DNA from: Acinetobacter cumulans
GTDB lineage: Bacteria > Pseudomonadota > Gammaproteobacteria > Pseudomonadales > Moraxellaceae
Reading direction: 5' to 3'
Assembly (NCBI RefSeq): GCF_003024525.3
Contig: NZ_CP035934.2
Location: 2,852,001-2,916,000, forward strand
Length of the DNA stretch: 64,000 bases
Shown here in pieces: positions 30,321 through 39,653 of this stretch (positions within the stretch are counted from its first letter, which is position 1; each line of letters starts with the position of its first letter). Below the pieces are notes generated by a model. It ran no database searches. It was not told the DNA's origin and saw only the letters and a program-made list of their open reading frames with translations. Made by a program: the position numbers and the translations under genes.

Positions 30321-30369
30321 CTGTTTTCTGCTTTTGAGATGTAAAAAAATTGCTTTTTTCGACGCAGTG

Positions 30370-30570
30370 TTAACTTGCTTCGTCTATCCAAGCCATTTGA
30401 ATCGCTTCCAGTAAACCTTCAGTCGATTTTTCTGGGTTATCTGCAAAGTCTGGCAAAGCGCACACCCATGCATGTAAATCAGTAAAGCGAATCCATTGTG
30501 GATCCACATCTGGATGAGCTTCATAAAGCTCAATTGCGATATCAATCGTATCTGTCCAGCGTAAGCCCAT
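30370..30570 (-). CDS. iscX: Fe-S cluster assembly protein IscX
   Basis: A 66-residue acidic protein (MGLRWTDTIDIAIELYEAHPDVDPQWIRF, then LHAWVCALPDFADNP and EGLLEAIQMAWIDEA). IscX binds IscS and modulates iron delivery and cluster assembly. The ATG at 30570, with AGGA nine bases upstream, fits the family start better than the ORF start at 30591. Unusually, it is alone here rather than at the end of an isc operon. Confidence 0.9.
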   Translation of the reverse strand: MGLRWTDTIDIAIELYEAHPDVDPQWIRFTDLHAWVCALPDFADNPEKSTEGLLEAIQMAWIDEAS

Positions 30571-30705
30571 GTGCGCCATCCTAACATCCAATAAACGATG
30601 CTGTACTTTAGCAAATTTCTAAATTGCTGCCTAAATTTTCAATCAATAAAGCCTCATTTTTTATTGTCATGGCAGATTTTAATGCCCCCACACCACAACA
30701 TTGGC

Positions 30706-31257
30706 TTAAAGCATAATATGTAAAACGGGTGCACATAAAATAATGGCTATTGCCACCACAGCACCAATCAATGCCCCAATGACCACATCGCTAGGATAGT
30801 GTAGCCCTAAAACCATACGCGACAAAGCCACCAATACGGTAAAAGGCAACATCAAGATGAGTAAAATCGGCTGCACCCACCCCAATACAGTCGTCACCAT
30901 CACCGCATGTAGGGTATGCCCTGAGGGAAAGCTAAAGTGGTCTAAAGGGCGCTCGCCCAATCGAATCACTTGATGCACTTGATAAGGCCTTGGCCGTACG
31001 GTTTTTTGTTTGAGCAACTTATATATACCAGTTCCCAGCAAACCACTCAGTGCAATGTACAGCAATTGAAATGCATACATCAGTCCTTGTAGCATCCACA
31101 CAGCCATCAACATGAGATACCAAAAAACTCCATCGCCCAAGCGACTAATCATTTTAAAAAAGTACGCGATTCGCTCTGAGTGAGAAAACGTATTGAGATA
31201 AATACAGCCTTTTAAATCGAGATCAAGCATTCTTATTTTTGCATTTTTGAATTTCAT
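30706..31257 (-). CDS. PAP2-family membrane phosphatase
   Basis: A 183-residue protein with several TM helices. The three PAP2 motifs are visible: 'KLLKQKTVRPRP' (KxxxxxxRP), 'FSFPSGHTLHA' (PSGH) and 'SRMVLGLHYPSDVVIGALIG' (SRxxxxxHxxxD). Members dephosphorylate phosphatidate, PGP or undecaprenyl pyrophosphate at the membrane; lipid A phosphatases are also in this group. It lies 54 bp after the glycosyltransferase gene on the same strand, so they may act together in envelope lipid metabolism. Confidence 0.85.
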   Translation of the reverse strand: MKFKNAKIRMLDLDLKGCIYLNTFSHSERIAYFFKMISRLGDGVFWYLMLMAVWMLQGLMYAFQLLYIALSGLLGTGIYKLLKQKTVRPRPYQVHQVIRLGERPLDHFSFPSGHTLHAVMVTTVLGWVQPILLILMLPFTVLVALSRMVLGLHYPSDVVIGALIGAVVAIAIILCAPVLHIML

Positions 31258-31311
31258 GGCTCTCTCCTCAGGTGGTCAATAACCTTCCTGTTATCGCTTC
31301 ATAAAGCAGGA

Positions 31312-32595
31312 TTAGCTTGGTGCAATACTTCGCCTAGCAACACTATATAAAGCCTGCTCAAATTGTTGTACAGGATGCTTCCATCCAACATGTTGCACAT
31401 CTGCTTGTGCTTGTATACCCATGGTTTTTAATACTTCTCGTGCAGGTAGCTTCTTAATCAATTCGCTAAATTGGGTAAGTTGCCCCAACCCCGCTAACCA
31501 GCCCGTATGCCCAATTCGCACATATTGCTGCGCACATGCATTGTCATAAGCCACGATGGGCAATCCGCTGGCCATCGCCTCTAACACTACATTACCAAAG
31601 GTTTCAACTTGACTTGGAAAGACAAAAACATCAGCACTGGCATATACTTCTGACAATGCAATACCACTCAAGCTTCCCATAAAAATAATACGATGCCCCT
31701 GTGCTAAACGTTGTAGCTTTTCGCGCTCAGGACCATCTCCCACAATAACCAAACACTGCGTTGCTGTTTGTTTGGTTTGCTGGGTAATAAAAGCCTCAAT
31801 CAGTACATGCAATTCTTTTTCTGGCGATAAGCGCCCGACATAAAGCAATACTGTAGTCTGCTCATTGACTTGCCACTGCTGACGCAAACCAGTCGAAGCA
31901 TATTTAGGGTGAAAAACATCGACATCTACGCCTCTTCCCACCACAACCTTGGGACAAGTCACGCCTAAGGATTGTAGCGACTTTGCCGTTCCCTGACTGG
32001 GTACACAGGTCAATTGCGTACTGTTATGAAACCAACAGAGATAACGTTGTATTGGCTTAAGCAAAAAGGCCAAATCAAAGAACCGACTAAAATCTTGAAA
32101 TGCAGAATGAAAGCCACTTGAGATTGGAATTTTCTTATTTTTAGCCGCTTGCAATGCCGCCAAACCCAGTGGACCTTCTGTCACAATATGTACAACGTCA
32201 GGTTCAAAACTTTCAATACTACTGGAAACTTTTAAATATTGTGGCCAGCCAAACTTTAATCCCGGATAACGCGGGATGGACTGCGCCAACACCAAACACT
32301 CCTGATAAGGCTTAAAGCTCAAACATTCACTTTTTTGTTGTGGGCGTATTAATAAAATTTTATGGCCTAACGCTTGTAAACCTTTACACAATTGAAGCAA
32401 CGACAGTGCCACACCATTAATTTCGGGTGGCCACGTTTCAGTTACAATGGCAATTTTCAAACGAGGTCTTACCAAATCATTCAGCTCACGTCTATCCGCT
32501 TTGAGATGATTTGAATTCTTATTTTTAAAATAAAAGCGTAGGTTTTCTGGAAATTGCTGTTGCTTGAGCAGGCTTGTCGCTGTTTGATCTGACAT
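31312..32595 (-). CDS. GT4-type glycosyltransferase
   Basis: A 427-residue GT-B enzyme. N-terminal domain after a ~45-residue extension: 'LKIAIVTETWPPEINGVALSLLQLCKGLQALGH', 'PDVVHIVTEGPLGLAAL'. C-terminal nucleotide-sugar domain: 'VLLYVGRLSPEKELHVLIEAF', 'VIVGDGPEREKLQRLA' and the EX7E-like 'FPSQVETFGNVVLEAMASGLPIVAYD'. It resembles the alpha-mannosyl/glucosyl transferases that glycosylate diacylglycerol or phosphatidyl-inositol lipids, but acceptor and sugar are not decidable. Neighbour of the PAP2 gene. Confidence 0.85.
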   Translation of the reverse strand: MSDQTATSLLKQQQFPENLRFYFKNKNSNHLKADRRELNDLVRPRLKIAIVTETWPPEINGVALSLLQLCKGLQALGHKILLIRPQQKSECLSFKPYQECLVLAQSIPRYPGLKFGWPQYLKVSSSIESFEPDVVHIVTEGPLGLAALQAAKNKKIPISSGFHSAFQDFSRFFDLAFLLKPIQRYLCWFHNSTQLTCVPSQGTAKSLQSLGVTCPKVVVGRGVDVDVFHPKYASTGLRQQWQVNEQTTVLLYVGRLSPEKELHVLIEAFITQQTKQTATQCLVIVGDGPEREKLQRLAQGHRIIFMGSLSGIALSEVYASADVFVFPSQVETFGNVVLEAMASGLPIVAYDNACAQQYVRIGHTGWLAGLGQLTQFSELIKKLPAREVLKTMGIQAQADVQHVGWKHPVQQFEQALYSVARRSIAPS

Positions 32596-32695
32596 AGGCC
32601 ACCTATTTATCTTTTTTGTTTTAGCCTACTGCCCTTTCTTTGCATTTTAATGTGGATTTAATGACACTTTTTTGACAATACCTCAACCTTTATCC

Positions 32696-34661
32696 TCAGA
32701 GTTTTTTACGCACTGTAATGCGTGTACAACCAGGCCTAGATTCAACTTCAAGCATCGCATTGATTTTGATCAATCGTGCACACATGCTTTTTAAGCCTAC
32801 ACTCAAGCCCGATTCTTTCACTGCTGTGGTATCAAAGCCAACGCCATTATCCTGCACAAAAGCAATCAGCTCTTGATTATGAAAGCGCATGTTTACATCC
32901 ACCCGATCTGCATAACTATGTTTCAGCACATTCGTCAGACACTCCTCCAAAACCCGTTGTAGTGCAATACAATCTGCTGGAGTAATTGCACCTTGCCAAT
33001 GATCTGGAAATTCCCAACAGACAATTACACCCAGTTCATCAAACAACTGATTAAAACGGTGACGTGTCGGCGCAACCCACAACGTTGGTGTTTCAGGAAC
33101 AGAAGTATTTAGGCTTGATCCACTATCAATCACAAGTCTAAGGTCATCACGTAAATGCTTAAGTACAGATAAAAACTGATGGTTATTCAAATTTTCACGG
33201 GTATGTTCAATCGAGGCCATAGAACGCACCAATGAACTTCCCAACCCATCATGTAGATCATGTGCTAATTGAATTCGTTCCTGCAATTTAGCATTTTTCA
33301 GCTCCAGCTGGTGACTGTGGTTCAAACTATCCTCTAGCTCTGTGCGTACCTGCTTCACCTTTAGGGCGAGACGTGTATTAAATCGCTCTACACCATTCAT
33401 ACTACGGGTTAAACGTAGGGCAAAAATACACGCTAAAATCACTGCAGTAAAAGGTGATGCATAAACAATTAATAAATTTCCCTCATGTAGGTAAATACTC
33501 AAACCATCATGCAACGACAAGGGCAAGTACACACAAAACATCACCAATGCTAAACAATAAGCTTCAGGCTGTTTAGAACGATATGCAACAACAGGATAAA
33601 CAATACAGTTAAGCAAATAGATGCCAACTGCCACAACAAAACTCACTTTCAATAAAAAATCGAGATATTGAACAGGCATAAATAAAGTGAGCGATAAAAA
33701 AACTACAACCAACCAAAGCAATGTACGCTCTAAACAAGGCGCCCTGAAGTTGGCAAAACGCCAACTATATAAACAGGTAAAGCAAACAAATACTAAAAAA
33801 ATTAAACTTTGAATGCGCGCAAAGTCCAATGTTTTCAGTGCAAATAATGGCTCTGTAATGAGCTTCATCCCAATATATAGCACCTAAAGCATAGTATCCA
33901 AATGCACTTTCCTTGCGCCTAAACAACCAAACAAAAGCAGCAATTAATCCAAGTGCAACCTCCAGACAGAGTGTGTAGGTCAACAAGTCTCGCATTTCAA
34001 GCCAATAATGTTCGTGCTTTGCCATGACGGACTCATAGTCCCCCAAATGAACAAAGCCAATTCCTGGATTGAGCTCAGAAACACCTTCCACACGTATATA
34101 AACTGTATTTTCACCTGGCTTTAAAATACCGACGGGCAACATCCAGCGTCTAGGGATGTTCAAGTTACGAGATAAAGGTTCTTCAAGTGATTTGTTTTGC
34201 CATAGGAAGTGGTCATTAATGTAGACCTGCCCAGCCATATTAATAAAACTGACTGACAGCATCATGGGCTGATTTTGTTTTTCGTCACAATGAAATTGCC
34301 AAGTCAGCTTATACCAAACTGTACCGCTAAATTTTGGCCAACGGTCATTCCAATAATCTGGCGTACTTGAAATTGTTTGCCACTGTGATATTTGTGGCCG
34401 ACCTTTAGCATTTGGACCAATTCCTTTTGTACTTTGAATCTGCTTAAGTTGTGCATAACACTTGGTGGCCTGCTGATATGCGTGTACTTCTGTCGTCATA
34501 AAAATTGACCACAGTAAAACACAAAGGCACAGTAATATTTTGTGTAAGCTTCGCCCTCCCACACCAATCACATGAGCAAAATTTAGGCAAAAAATACAAA
34601 CTGTATTATGGCAAAACGCCAAAAGCGTCACCTTATTTTTTAAAATTATAAAGTCGTTCAA
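32696..34661 (-). pseudogene. NarL/UhpB-type sensor histidine kinase, frameshifted
   Basis: The kinase is spread over two frames. Upstream frame: a signal/TM segment (about 'KILLCLCVLLWSIFM'), a periplasmic jelly-roll-like sensor domain (WYKLTWQFHCDE, VYINDHFLW, LKPGENTVYIRVEG) and the first TM of a 7TM bundle, ending '...FGYYALGAIYW'. Downstream frame resumes 'MKLITEPLFALKTLDFARIQ', remaining TM helices, then HisKA_3 'RIQLAHDLHDGLGSSLVRSM' with the phospho-His, and an HATPase with N box 'LEECLTNVLKHSYAD' and G box 'DNGVGFD'. The shift falls at the GGG of 33869-33871; one base fewer would restore one protein. The N-terminal start is uncertain (34661 is only the outer limit; a GTG at 34562 is possible). 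No response regulator is adjacent. Confidence 0.8.
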
Positions 34662-34788
34662 TCATACTCAAATTTACACAAACAATACAATAAAATTGCA
34701 ATAATATTCATTATCATCTAATTTTAATTTTTATATGTGCAAAGTATAAACACCTCCCTTTATACAACTTAAGCAATTTTCACTTGAA

Positions 34789-35604
34789 TTATTGCACCAA
34801 ATACATCAAGCCACCTTTTACCTGATATAACTGCCCCTCACCAAAATCTATTTGTTGCTGGTCTCCACGCAACCGAGGAAAACCAATCAATGCATCCAGC
34901 TGTGCGGAACGCTGAAATTGGTGTGTTTTAGGGTTAAACATCCAATAGATAAACCGTTTATCTTCTATTTTTTTGCCATTGGACACATCTGAAAGCACCA
35001 CATCATAATAACCATCAAAATTCACATCCATGTAGCCAATGCTATTGGCAAAGGCTGTAAAACCCGTCAGGCTTTGTAATAGCTTATTCGTTTTTTTATC
35101 AATCACATCAACTTGCGTTAAGGCTTTACCAGCCGGATATTGCGAATGATCCACACCATAAAATTTAAAAACCACCACAGGCTTATCCGCTGCTTTAAAA
35201 GCAGGTTCAAAACTGAGTGATGTCGCACCTAGCGATGTATTCCAATTGGCTTGCATAATGCCCGTGTTTGCATTTAATTCGCCACTTAAGGTTTCATTAT
35301 TGGGCGTAGCCATACCTTCCGCGCTCACAGCGAGTAAATTAATTTGATCTGCTTTTTGCGTGCCTTTGAGTGCGTAGGCAGTAGAAGCTGACTCATCATA
35401 TAAAGTGCCGTGTGGATTCCAAATACCCGCATACAAATCTAAAAAATACTGATTGTCTGTTGAACGTAGCATTCGAAGCATCGACACTCGGACATTATTT
35501 AAAGGCTTAAGCTGTTCACTGCTTATTCCTGATGATGCAGGTTCAGCAAAAGAAAGACTAGGGAGAAATAAGGCAATGATACAAAGCAAAATTTTATTGT
35601 TCAT
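34789..35604 (-). CDS. secreted protein of unknown function (XAC2610-like fold possible)
   Basis: A 271-residue exported protein from the ATG at 35604 (MNNKILLCIIALFLPSLSFA signal peptide, cleavage after SFA). The C-terminal half has 'TQVDVIDKKTNKLLQSLTGF' and 'GYMDVNFDGYYDVVLSD', the Asp-rich strand typical of XAC2610-related and FG-GAP-like periplasmic proteins, some of which are lysozyme inhibitors. I cannot assign a function. It stands alone, with AT-rich gaps on both sides. Confidence 0.55.
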   Translation of the reverse strand: MNNKILLCIIALFLPSLSFAEPASSGISSEQLKPLNNVRVSMLRMLRSTDNQYFLDLYAGIWNPHGTLYDESASTAYALKGTQKADQINLLAVSAEGMATPNNETLSGELNANTGIMQANWNTSLGATSLSFEPAFKAADKPVVVFKFYGVDHSQYPAGKALTQVDVIDKKTNKLLQSLTGFTAFANSIGYMDVNFDGYYDVVLSDVSNGKKIEDKRFIYWMFNPKTHQFQRSAQLDALIGFPRLRGDQQQIDFGEGQLYQVKGGLMYLVQ

Positions 35605-35784
35605 TGTGAAGCCACACCCAAACAAGGAATGAATAATGTGGAATTTATCACACTTTAAAACACTAAAATGTATAGCCTTTGCTTAACCATTCGATAAGCT
35701 AAATACTGGTTAAAGTGCAAACCATTGTTTTCTCACAGCACATAAATTAATCTAAAAGCCAATCAAATAAAAAATATAACTTGA

Positions 35785-36072
35785 ATGAATTTTAAGTCCG
35801 CCCCTGAACGTGAAATTTTAAGCTTTCAGCCACACCTGCTTAAGCTCACAGAAACAGACAGCCACCATCAGACGTGGCAACTCCCTCCGGAACTTCAAGA
35901 AAAAACGGGATTGAATGAAATTTACATCCATGAAAAATGGGCTGAATTTAATCATAGTTTAAAAATTGGACAATCTTATCCCGTCAGCATTTATCAAGGT
36001 AAGTTTCAAGATTATTGGATTGAAGCAAAAACCTTTCAACAACTAGGGCCGATACAGGAGTCACAACCATAA
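35785..36072 (+). CDS. uncharacterised 95-residue protein
   Basis: A hydrophilic 95-residue protein (MNFKSAPEREILSFQPHLLKL...QLGPIQESQP) with no signal peptide or TM helix. I do not recognise it. Its stop overlaps the start of the next gene by four bases or fewer (ATG at 36072), so the two form a coupled pair. The pair lies just beyond the ilvC-tail array and on the opposite strand. Weak RBS. Confidence 0.5.
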   Translation: MNFKSAPEREILSFQPHLLKLTETDSHHQTWQLPPELQEKTGLNEIYIHEKWAEFNHSLKIGQSYPVSIYQGKFQDYWIEAKTFQQLGPIQESQP

Positions 36073-37283
36073 TGACACCTGTACATACAATTCGGCATAC
36101 TGTTTGCACCAACAAAGAAGACCAAGAGCTGCTTAAATATCAGCTATTAAATCAAGCTAAACGCGATTATAAATTATCAAAAATCAATAGATTTTTACTT
36201 CATAAAAATATGCATCCAATATTGATTTTAGTTCTTGTTTTTCTAGTTGGATATGGCAAAGATCAAATCTTATTTGGAGTTTTAATTCAACCTTACTATT
36301 ACGTATTTTTTGCACTCGCTCTGCTGCATCCAATTTATGAAGCATGGATGGATCGTAAGATCAAACGGAAAATTAAACGCGAAATCGATCAATCTGCTTA
36401 TTTTTCTACAACAGGCACAATCAAAAAAATAATCTCGCATCACCCCAAAGACAATCTGATTGAGTTTGAAATTAAATATCTCCATCCAAAATTTCAAACT
36501 ATCACACGTGTTTTTAAGCATTTCTACCAAGCTGATATTTATAATCCAAACGATTTTAAGAATCGTGAAAGTTACATTCTTTCCTTAATCAATCAGCCTA
36601 TCACACTGTATTTATCTGCTGAATCAGAAACATTAATTCAGTTGTATTTACTCAATTCAACAGAATCAGCTGTATATTTTAAGAAAGGCAAATTTTTTCA
36701 AAATCGCGCTCGATGGTGGTTCTTCCATCATGGCCCACTGCTTAGCCCAATTTGTTTACATCCTGATGATCTGAGAAAAATTTACTTATACTATTCAGAA
36801 CAGGATCAACATTGGCATTACAGCTTTCACGGTGAAGCCTTTGAAAATATCACCCTGCATTCTCAGATTATCAATCTTGGTGATTTTGAACTTGCGCTCT
36901 CACAAACTTTGCCTTCTTTCAATCATGTGCAGTATCAGACGATTAAAGCTAACCACCCCGAACATCCTCAATTAATTTGGGAGAATAAAAACCCGCTGAG
37001 CCATGCCGAAAAGAGAGCTTTACACAATAAACTTGCCGTCAAATTAAGCCTCTATGCGACTGTACTGAGTGTATTGGCCATTACGGTCTTATACTCAACA
37101 CTGTTCAAAGTAATTGATGACATTATTCTGAATATTTTGCTCGGCTTGCTCAGCACTGCAGTCATAGCCATTAGCTTCATCTATTTATTTTATGCGCTAT
37201 GCCAGCATAGACATTATCTGGCAGCAGATCAGCAAGTGGCGCTGTTTCAAATTCAACCGCGTAGAAAAGAAAACCTGATGTAA
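36072..37283 (+). CDS. uncharacterised four-TM membrane protein
   Basis: A 403-residue protein with TM segments at about 49-67 (HPILILVLVFLVGYG), 71-90, 328-350 (LYATVLSVLAITVLYSTLF) and 355-380, and a large soluble middle region with many aromatic residues. No family recognised. The short basic stretch 'DRKIKRKIKREID' follows the first TM pair, placing the middle region probably in the cytosol. Paired with the 95-residue upstream gene. Perhaps a small-protein/membrane-protein partner system, but that is a guess. Confidence 0.55.
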   Translation: MTPVHTIRHTVCTNKEDQELLKYQLLNQAKRDYKLSKINRFLLHKNMHPILILVLVFLVGYGKDQILFGVLIQPYYYVFFALALLHPIYEAWMDRKIKRKIKREIDQSAYFSTTGTIKKIISHHPKDNLIEFEIKYLHPKFQTITRVFKHFYQADIYNPNDFKNRESYILSLINQPITLYLSAESETLIQLYLLNSTESAVYFKKGKFFQNRARWWFFHHGPLLSPICLHPDDLRKIYLYYSEQDQHWHYSFHGEAFENITLHSQIINLGDFELALSQTLPSFNHVQYQTIKANHPEHPQLIWENKNPLSHAEKRALHNKLAVKLSLYATVLSVLAITVLYSTLFKVIDDIILNILLGLLSTAVIAISFIYLFYALCQHRHYLAADQQVALFQIQPRRKENLM

Positions 37284-37329
37284 GAAAGAAATTCATCATT
37301 TTGTGCAGCTATTTTTATCAAATCACATT

Positions 37330-37359
37330 AAAAGACCCACTCAAAATGAGCGGGTTTTT
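37330..37359 (-). terminator. array terminator after tail copy 4
   Basis: Type B terminator (GACCCaCTC/GAGcGGGTT). In the plus direction it may also end transcripts of the 36072-37283 gene. Confidence 0.75.
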
Positions 37360-37385
37360 ATATTCAAATCAATTGATTCAAGAAA

Positions 37386-37478
37386 TTAGTTTTTCTCTTT
37401 ATCAACAATTTTGTCCGCCTGAATCCACGGTACGTAAAGCAAGGAAAGCACTGCTTTACTTGCTTTAGAGGCACGTAA
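37386..37478 (-). repeat. ilvC tail copy 4 (type B) with palindrome K
   Basis: Encodes [15 protein letters not shown] and stop: seven synonymous changes and one amino-acid change (N to D). Palindrome at 37436-37466 has the same sequence as in copy 1. Confidence 0.85.
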
Positions 37479-37497
37479 CCTTCGCCTTCAAGCATTT

Positions 37498-37528
37498 AAA
37501 AAGCCCCTGTTAAAAACAGAGGCTTTTT
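37498..37528 (-). terminator. array terminator after tail copy 3
   Basis: Same stem as the terminator after copy 1, accompanying a type A tail. Confidence 0.8.
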
Positions 37529-37549
37529 GACTGACTTAGAAATTAGAAC

Positions 37550-37641
37550 TTAGTTCTTTTCTTTGTCTACGATTTTGTTCGCTTGAATCCAAGGCACGCA
37601 AAAATAGAAAAGTATGCTTTTCTATTTTTAAGGCACGTAAC
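37550..37641 (-). repeat. ilvC tail copy 3 (type A) with a third palindrome
   Basis: Identical to the gene over the tail. Palindrome at 37600-37629: AAAAATAGAAAAG, loop TATG, CTTTTCTATTTTT; 13 perfect pairs. Confidence 0.85.
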
Positions 37642-37651
37642 TTTAGACATT

Positions 37652-37681
37652 AAAAAACCCACTCAAAATGAGCGGGTTTTT
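37652..37681 (-). terminator. array terminator after tail copy 2
   Basis: A different terminator, AACCCaCTC/GAGcGGGTT with loop AAAAT and T tract, accompanying a type B tail. Confidence 0.8.
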
Positions 37682-37707
37682 ATATTCAAATCAATTGATT
37701 CGAGAAA

Positions 37708-37798
37708 TTAGTTTTTCTCTTTATCAACGATTTTGTTTGCTTGAATCCAAGGCACGAAAATGATGTAAGCATCGCTTACATCATTTGAGGCACGTAAC
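37708..37798 (-). repeat. ilvC tail copy 2 (type B) with a distinct palindrome
   Basis: Encodes [15 protein letters not shown] and stop with five synonymous changes. Palindrome at 37758-37786: AAATGATGTAAGC, loop ATC, GCTTACATCATTT; 13 perfect pairs. Confidence 0.85.
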
Positions 37799-37822
37799 TT
37801 TGATACTATATTCAATAAGGCA

Positions 37823-37856
37823 TAAAAAAAGCCCCTGTTAAAAACAGAGGCTTTTT
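37823..37856 (-). terminator. array terminator after tail copy 1
   Basis: Same type as the ilvC terminator with one mismatch (GCCcCTGTT/AACAGaGGC) and A/T tracts. Confidence 0.8.
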
Positions 37857-37873
37857 GACTTAGAAATTAGAAC

Positions 37874-37966
37874 TTAGTTCTTTTCTTTGTCTACAATTTT
37901 GTTCGCTTGAATCCAAGGTACGTAAAGCAAGGAAAGCACTGCTTTACTTGCTTTGGAGGCACGCAA
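37874..37966 (-). repeat. ilvC tail copy 1 (type A) with palindrome K
   Basis: Encodes [15 protein letters not shown] and stop; one synonymous change from the gene. Palindrome at 37924-37954: AAAGCAAGGAAAGCA, one base, TGCTTTACTTGCTTT, with one mismatch in 15 pairs. Confidence 0.85.
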
Positions 37967-37985
37967 CCTTCGCCTTCAACCATTT

Positions 37986-38016
37986 AAAAAGCCCCTGTTA
38001 AAACAGGGGCTTTTTT
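37986..38016 (-). terminator. ilvC terminator
   Basis: A perfect AGCCCCTGTT/AACAGGGGCT stem with flanking A/T runs; the related terminators further down carry a mismatch. Confidence 0.85.
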
Positions 38017-38033
38017 GACTCAGAAATTAGAAC

Positions 38034-39086
<1,053 letters not shown>

Positions 39087-39161
39087 TCAACACATTGATG
39101 TTTTTTGATCTTCGCCGTGCTGAGCGCCTGCCCTTTCAGGCAGGCATGTATGTTTAAAAAA

Positions 39162-39653
39162 TTAGATTGTTAAAACTTTTTCGCCGCGCGCGATGCCCGA
39201 AACACCTGAGCGTACAACTTCAAGAATGGTATTTTCAGCCAAAGCATCAATAAAACCGTCAATCTTTTCAGTTGTACCCGCGATTTGAATCGTATACGTC
39301 GTTGGTGTTACATCAACTACTTGGGCACGGAAAATATCTGCTGTGCGTTTGATTTCAGCACGTGCTGAACCTAGCGCTTTTACTTTAATCAGCATCAATT
39401 CACGCTCAATGTGCGCACCTTCAGAAAGATCCACTACCTTTACAACTTCAACAAGTTTGTTCAACTGCTTGGTAATTTGCTCAATCTTGTGGTCATCACC
39501 ATAAGTCGTCAAAGTCAGGCGTGAAAGTGTCGAATCTTCAGTTGGCGCTACGTTTAAAGTCTCAATGTTATAGTTACGTTGAGAAAATAAACCCACCAAA
39601 CGTGAAAGCGCGCCTGCTTCATTTTCTACAAGTACAGAGATGATATGTCTCAT
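39162..39653 (-). CDS. ilvN: acetolactate synthase small subunit
   Basis: The regulatory subunit that gives the large subunit full activity and valine feedback. 163 residues from the ATG at 39653 ([35 protein letters not shown], the ACT domain), followed by a second ACT-like half ([26 protein letters not shown]). The ATG overlaps the ilvB stop as ATGA, so the longer ORF start at 39680 is rejected. Confidence 0.96.
   Translation of the reverse strand: MRHIISVLVENEAGALSRLVGLFSQRNYNIETLNVAPTEDSTLSRLTLTTYGDDHKIEQITKQLNKLVEVVKVVDLSEGAHIERELMLIKVKALGSARAEIKRTADIFRAQVVDVTPTTYTIQIAGTTEKIDGFIDALAENTILEVVRSGVSGIARGEKVLTI

Larger units (their letters stand above)
37330..38016 (-). repeat. tandem array of ilvC 3'-end copies with terminators and palindromes
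   Basis: Downstream of ilvC (minus strand) four further copies of its last ~45 bp, each ending in an in-frame stop, occur with stops at 37874, 37708, 37550 and 37386, compared with 38034 in the real gene. Spacings are 160, 166, 158 and 164 bp. Each copy is preceded (in ilvC orientation) by a GTTRCGTGCC sequence and a 29-31-bp palindrome and followed by a rho-independent terminator. The tails come in two nucleotide types alternating A (gene), A, B, A, B. No ORF fills the units. Confidence 0.9.

Noticed and set aside
34680..34745. Fur-box-like AT-rich sequence upstream of the sensor kinase
   Set aside because: Only half of the consensus matches and base composition makes such hits likely by chance.
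37330..38016. Array as a CRISPR or integron attC cassette array
   Set aside because: Units contain coding-derived ilvC tails and terminators rather than repeats and spacers; no GTTRRRY/RYYYAAC attC pair, no cas genes or integrase nearby.
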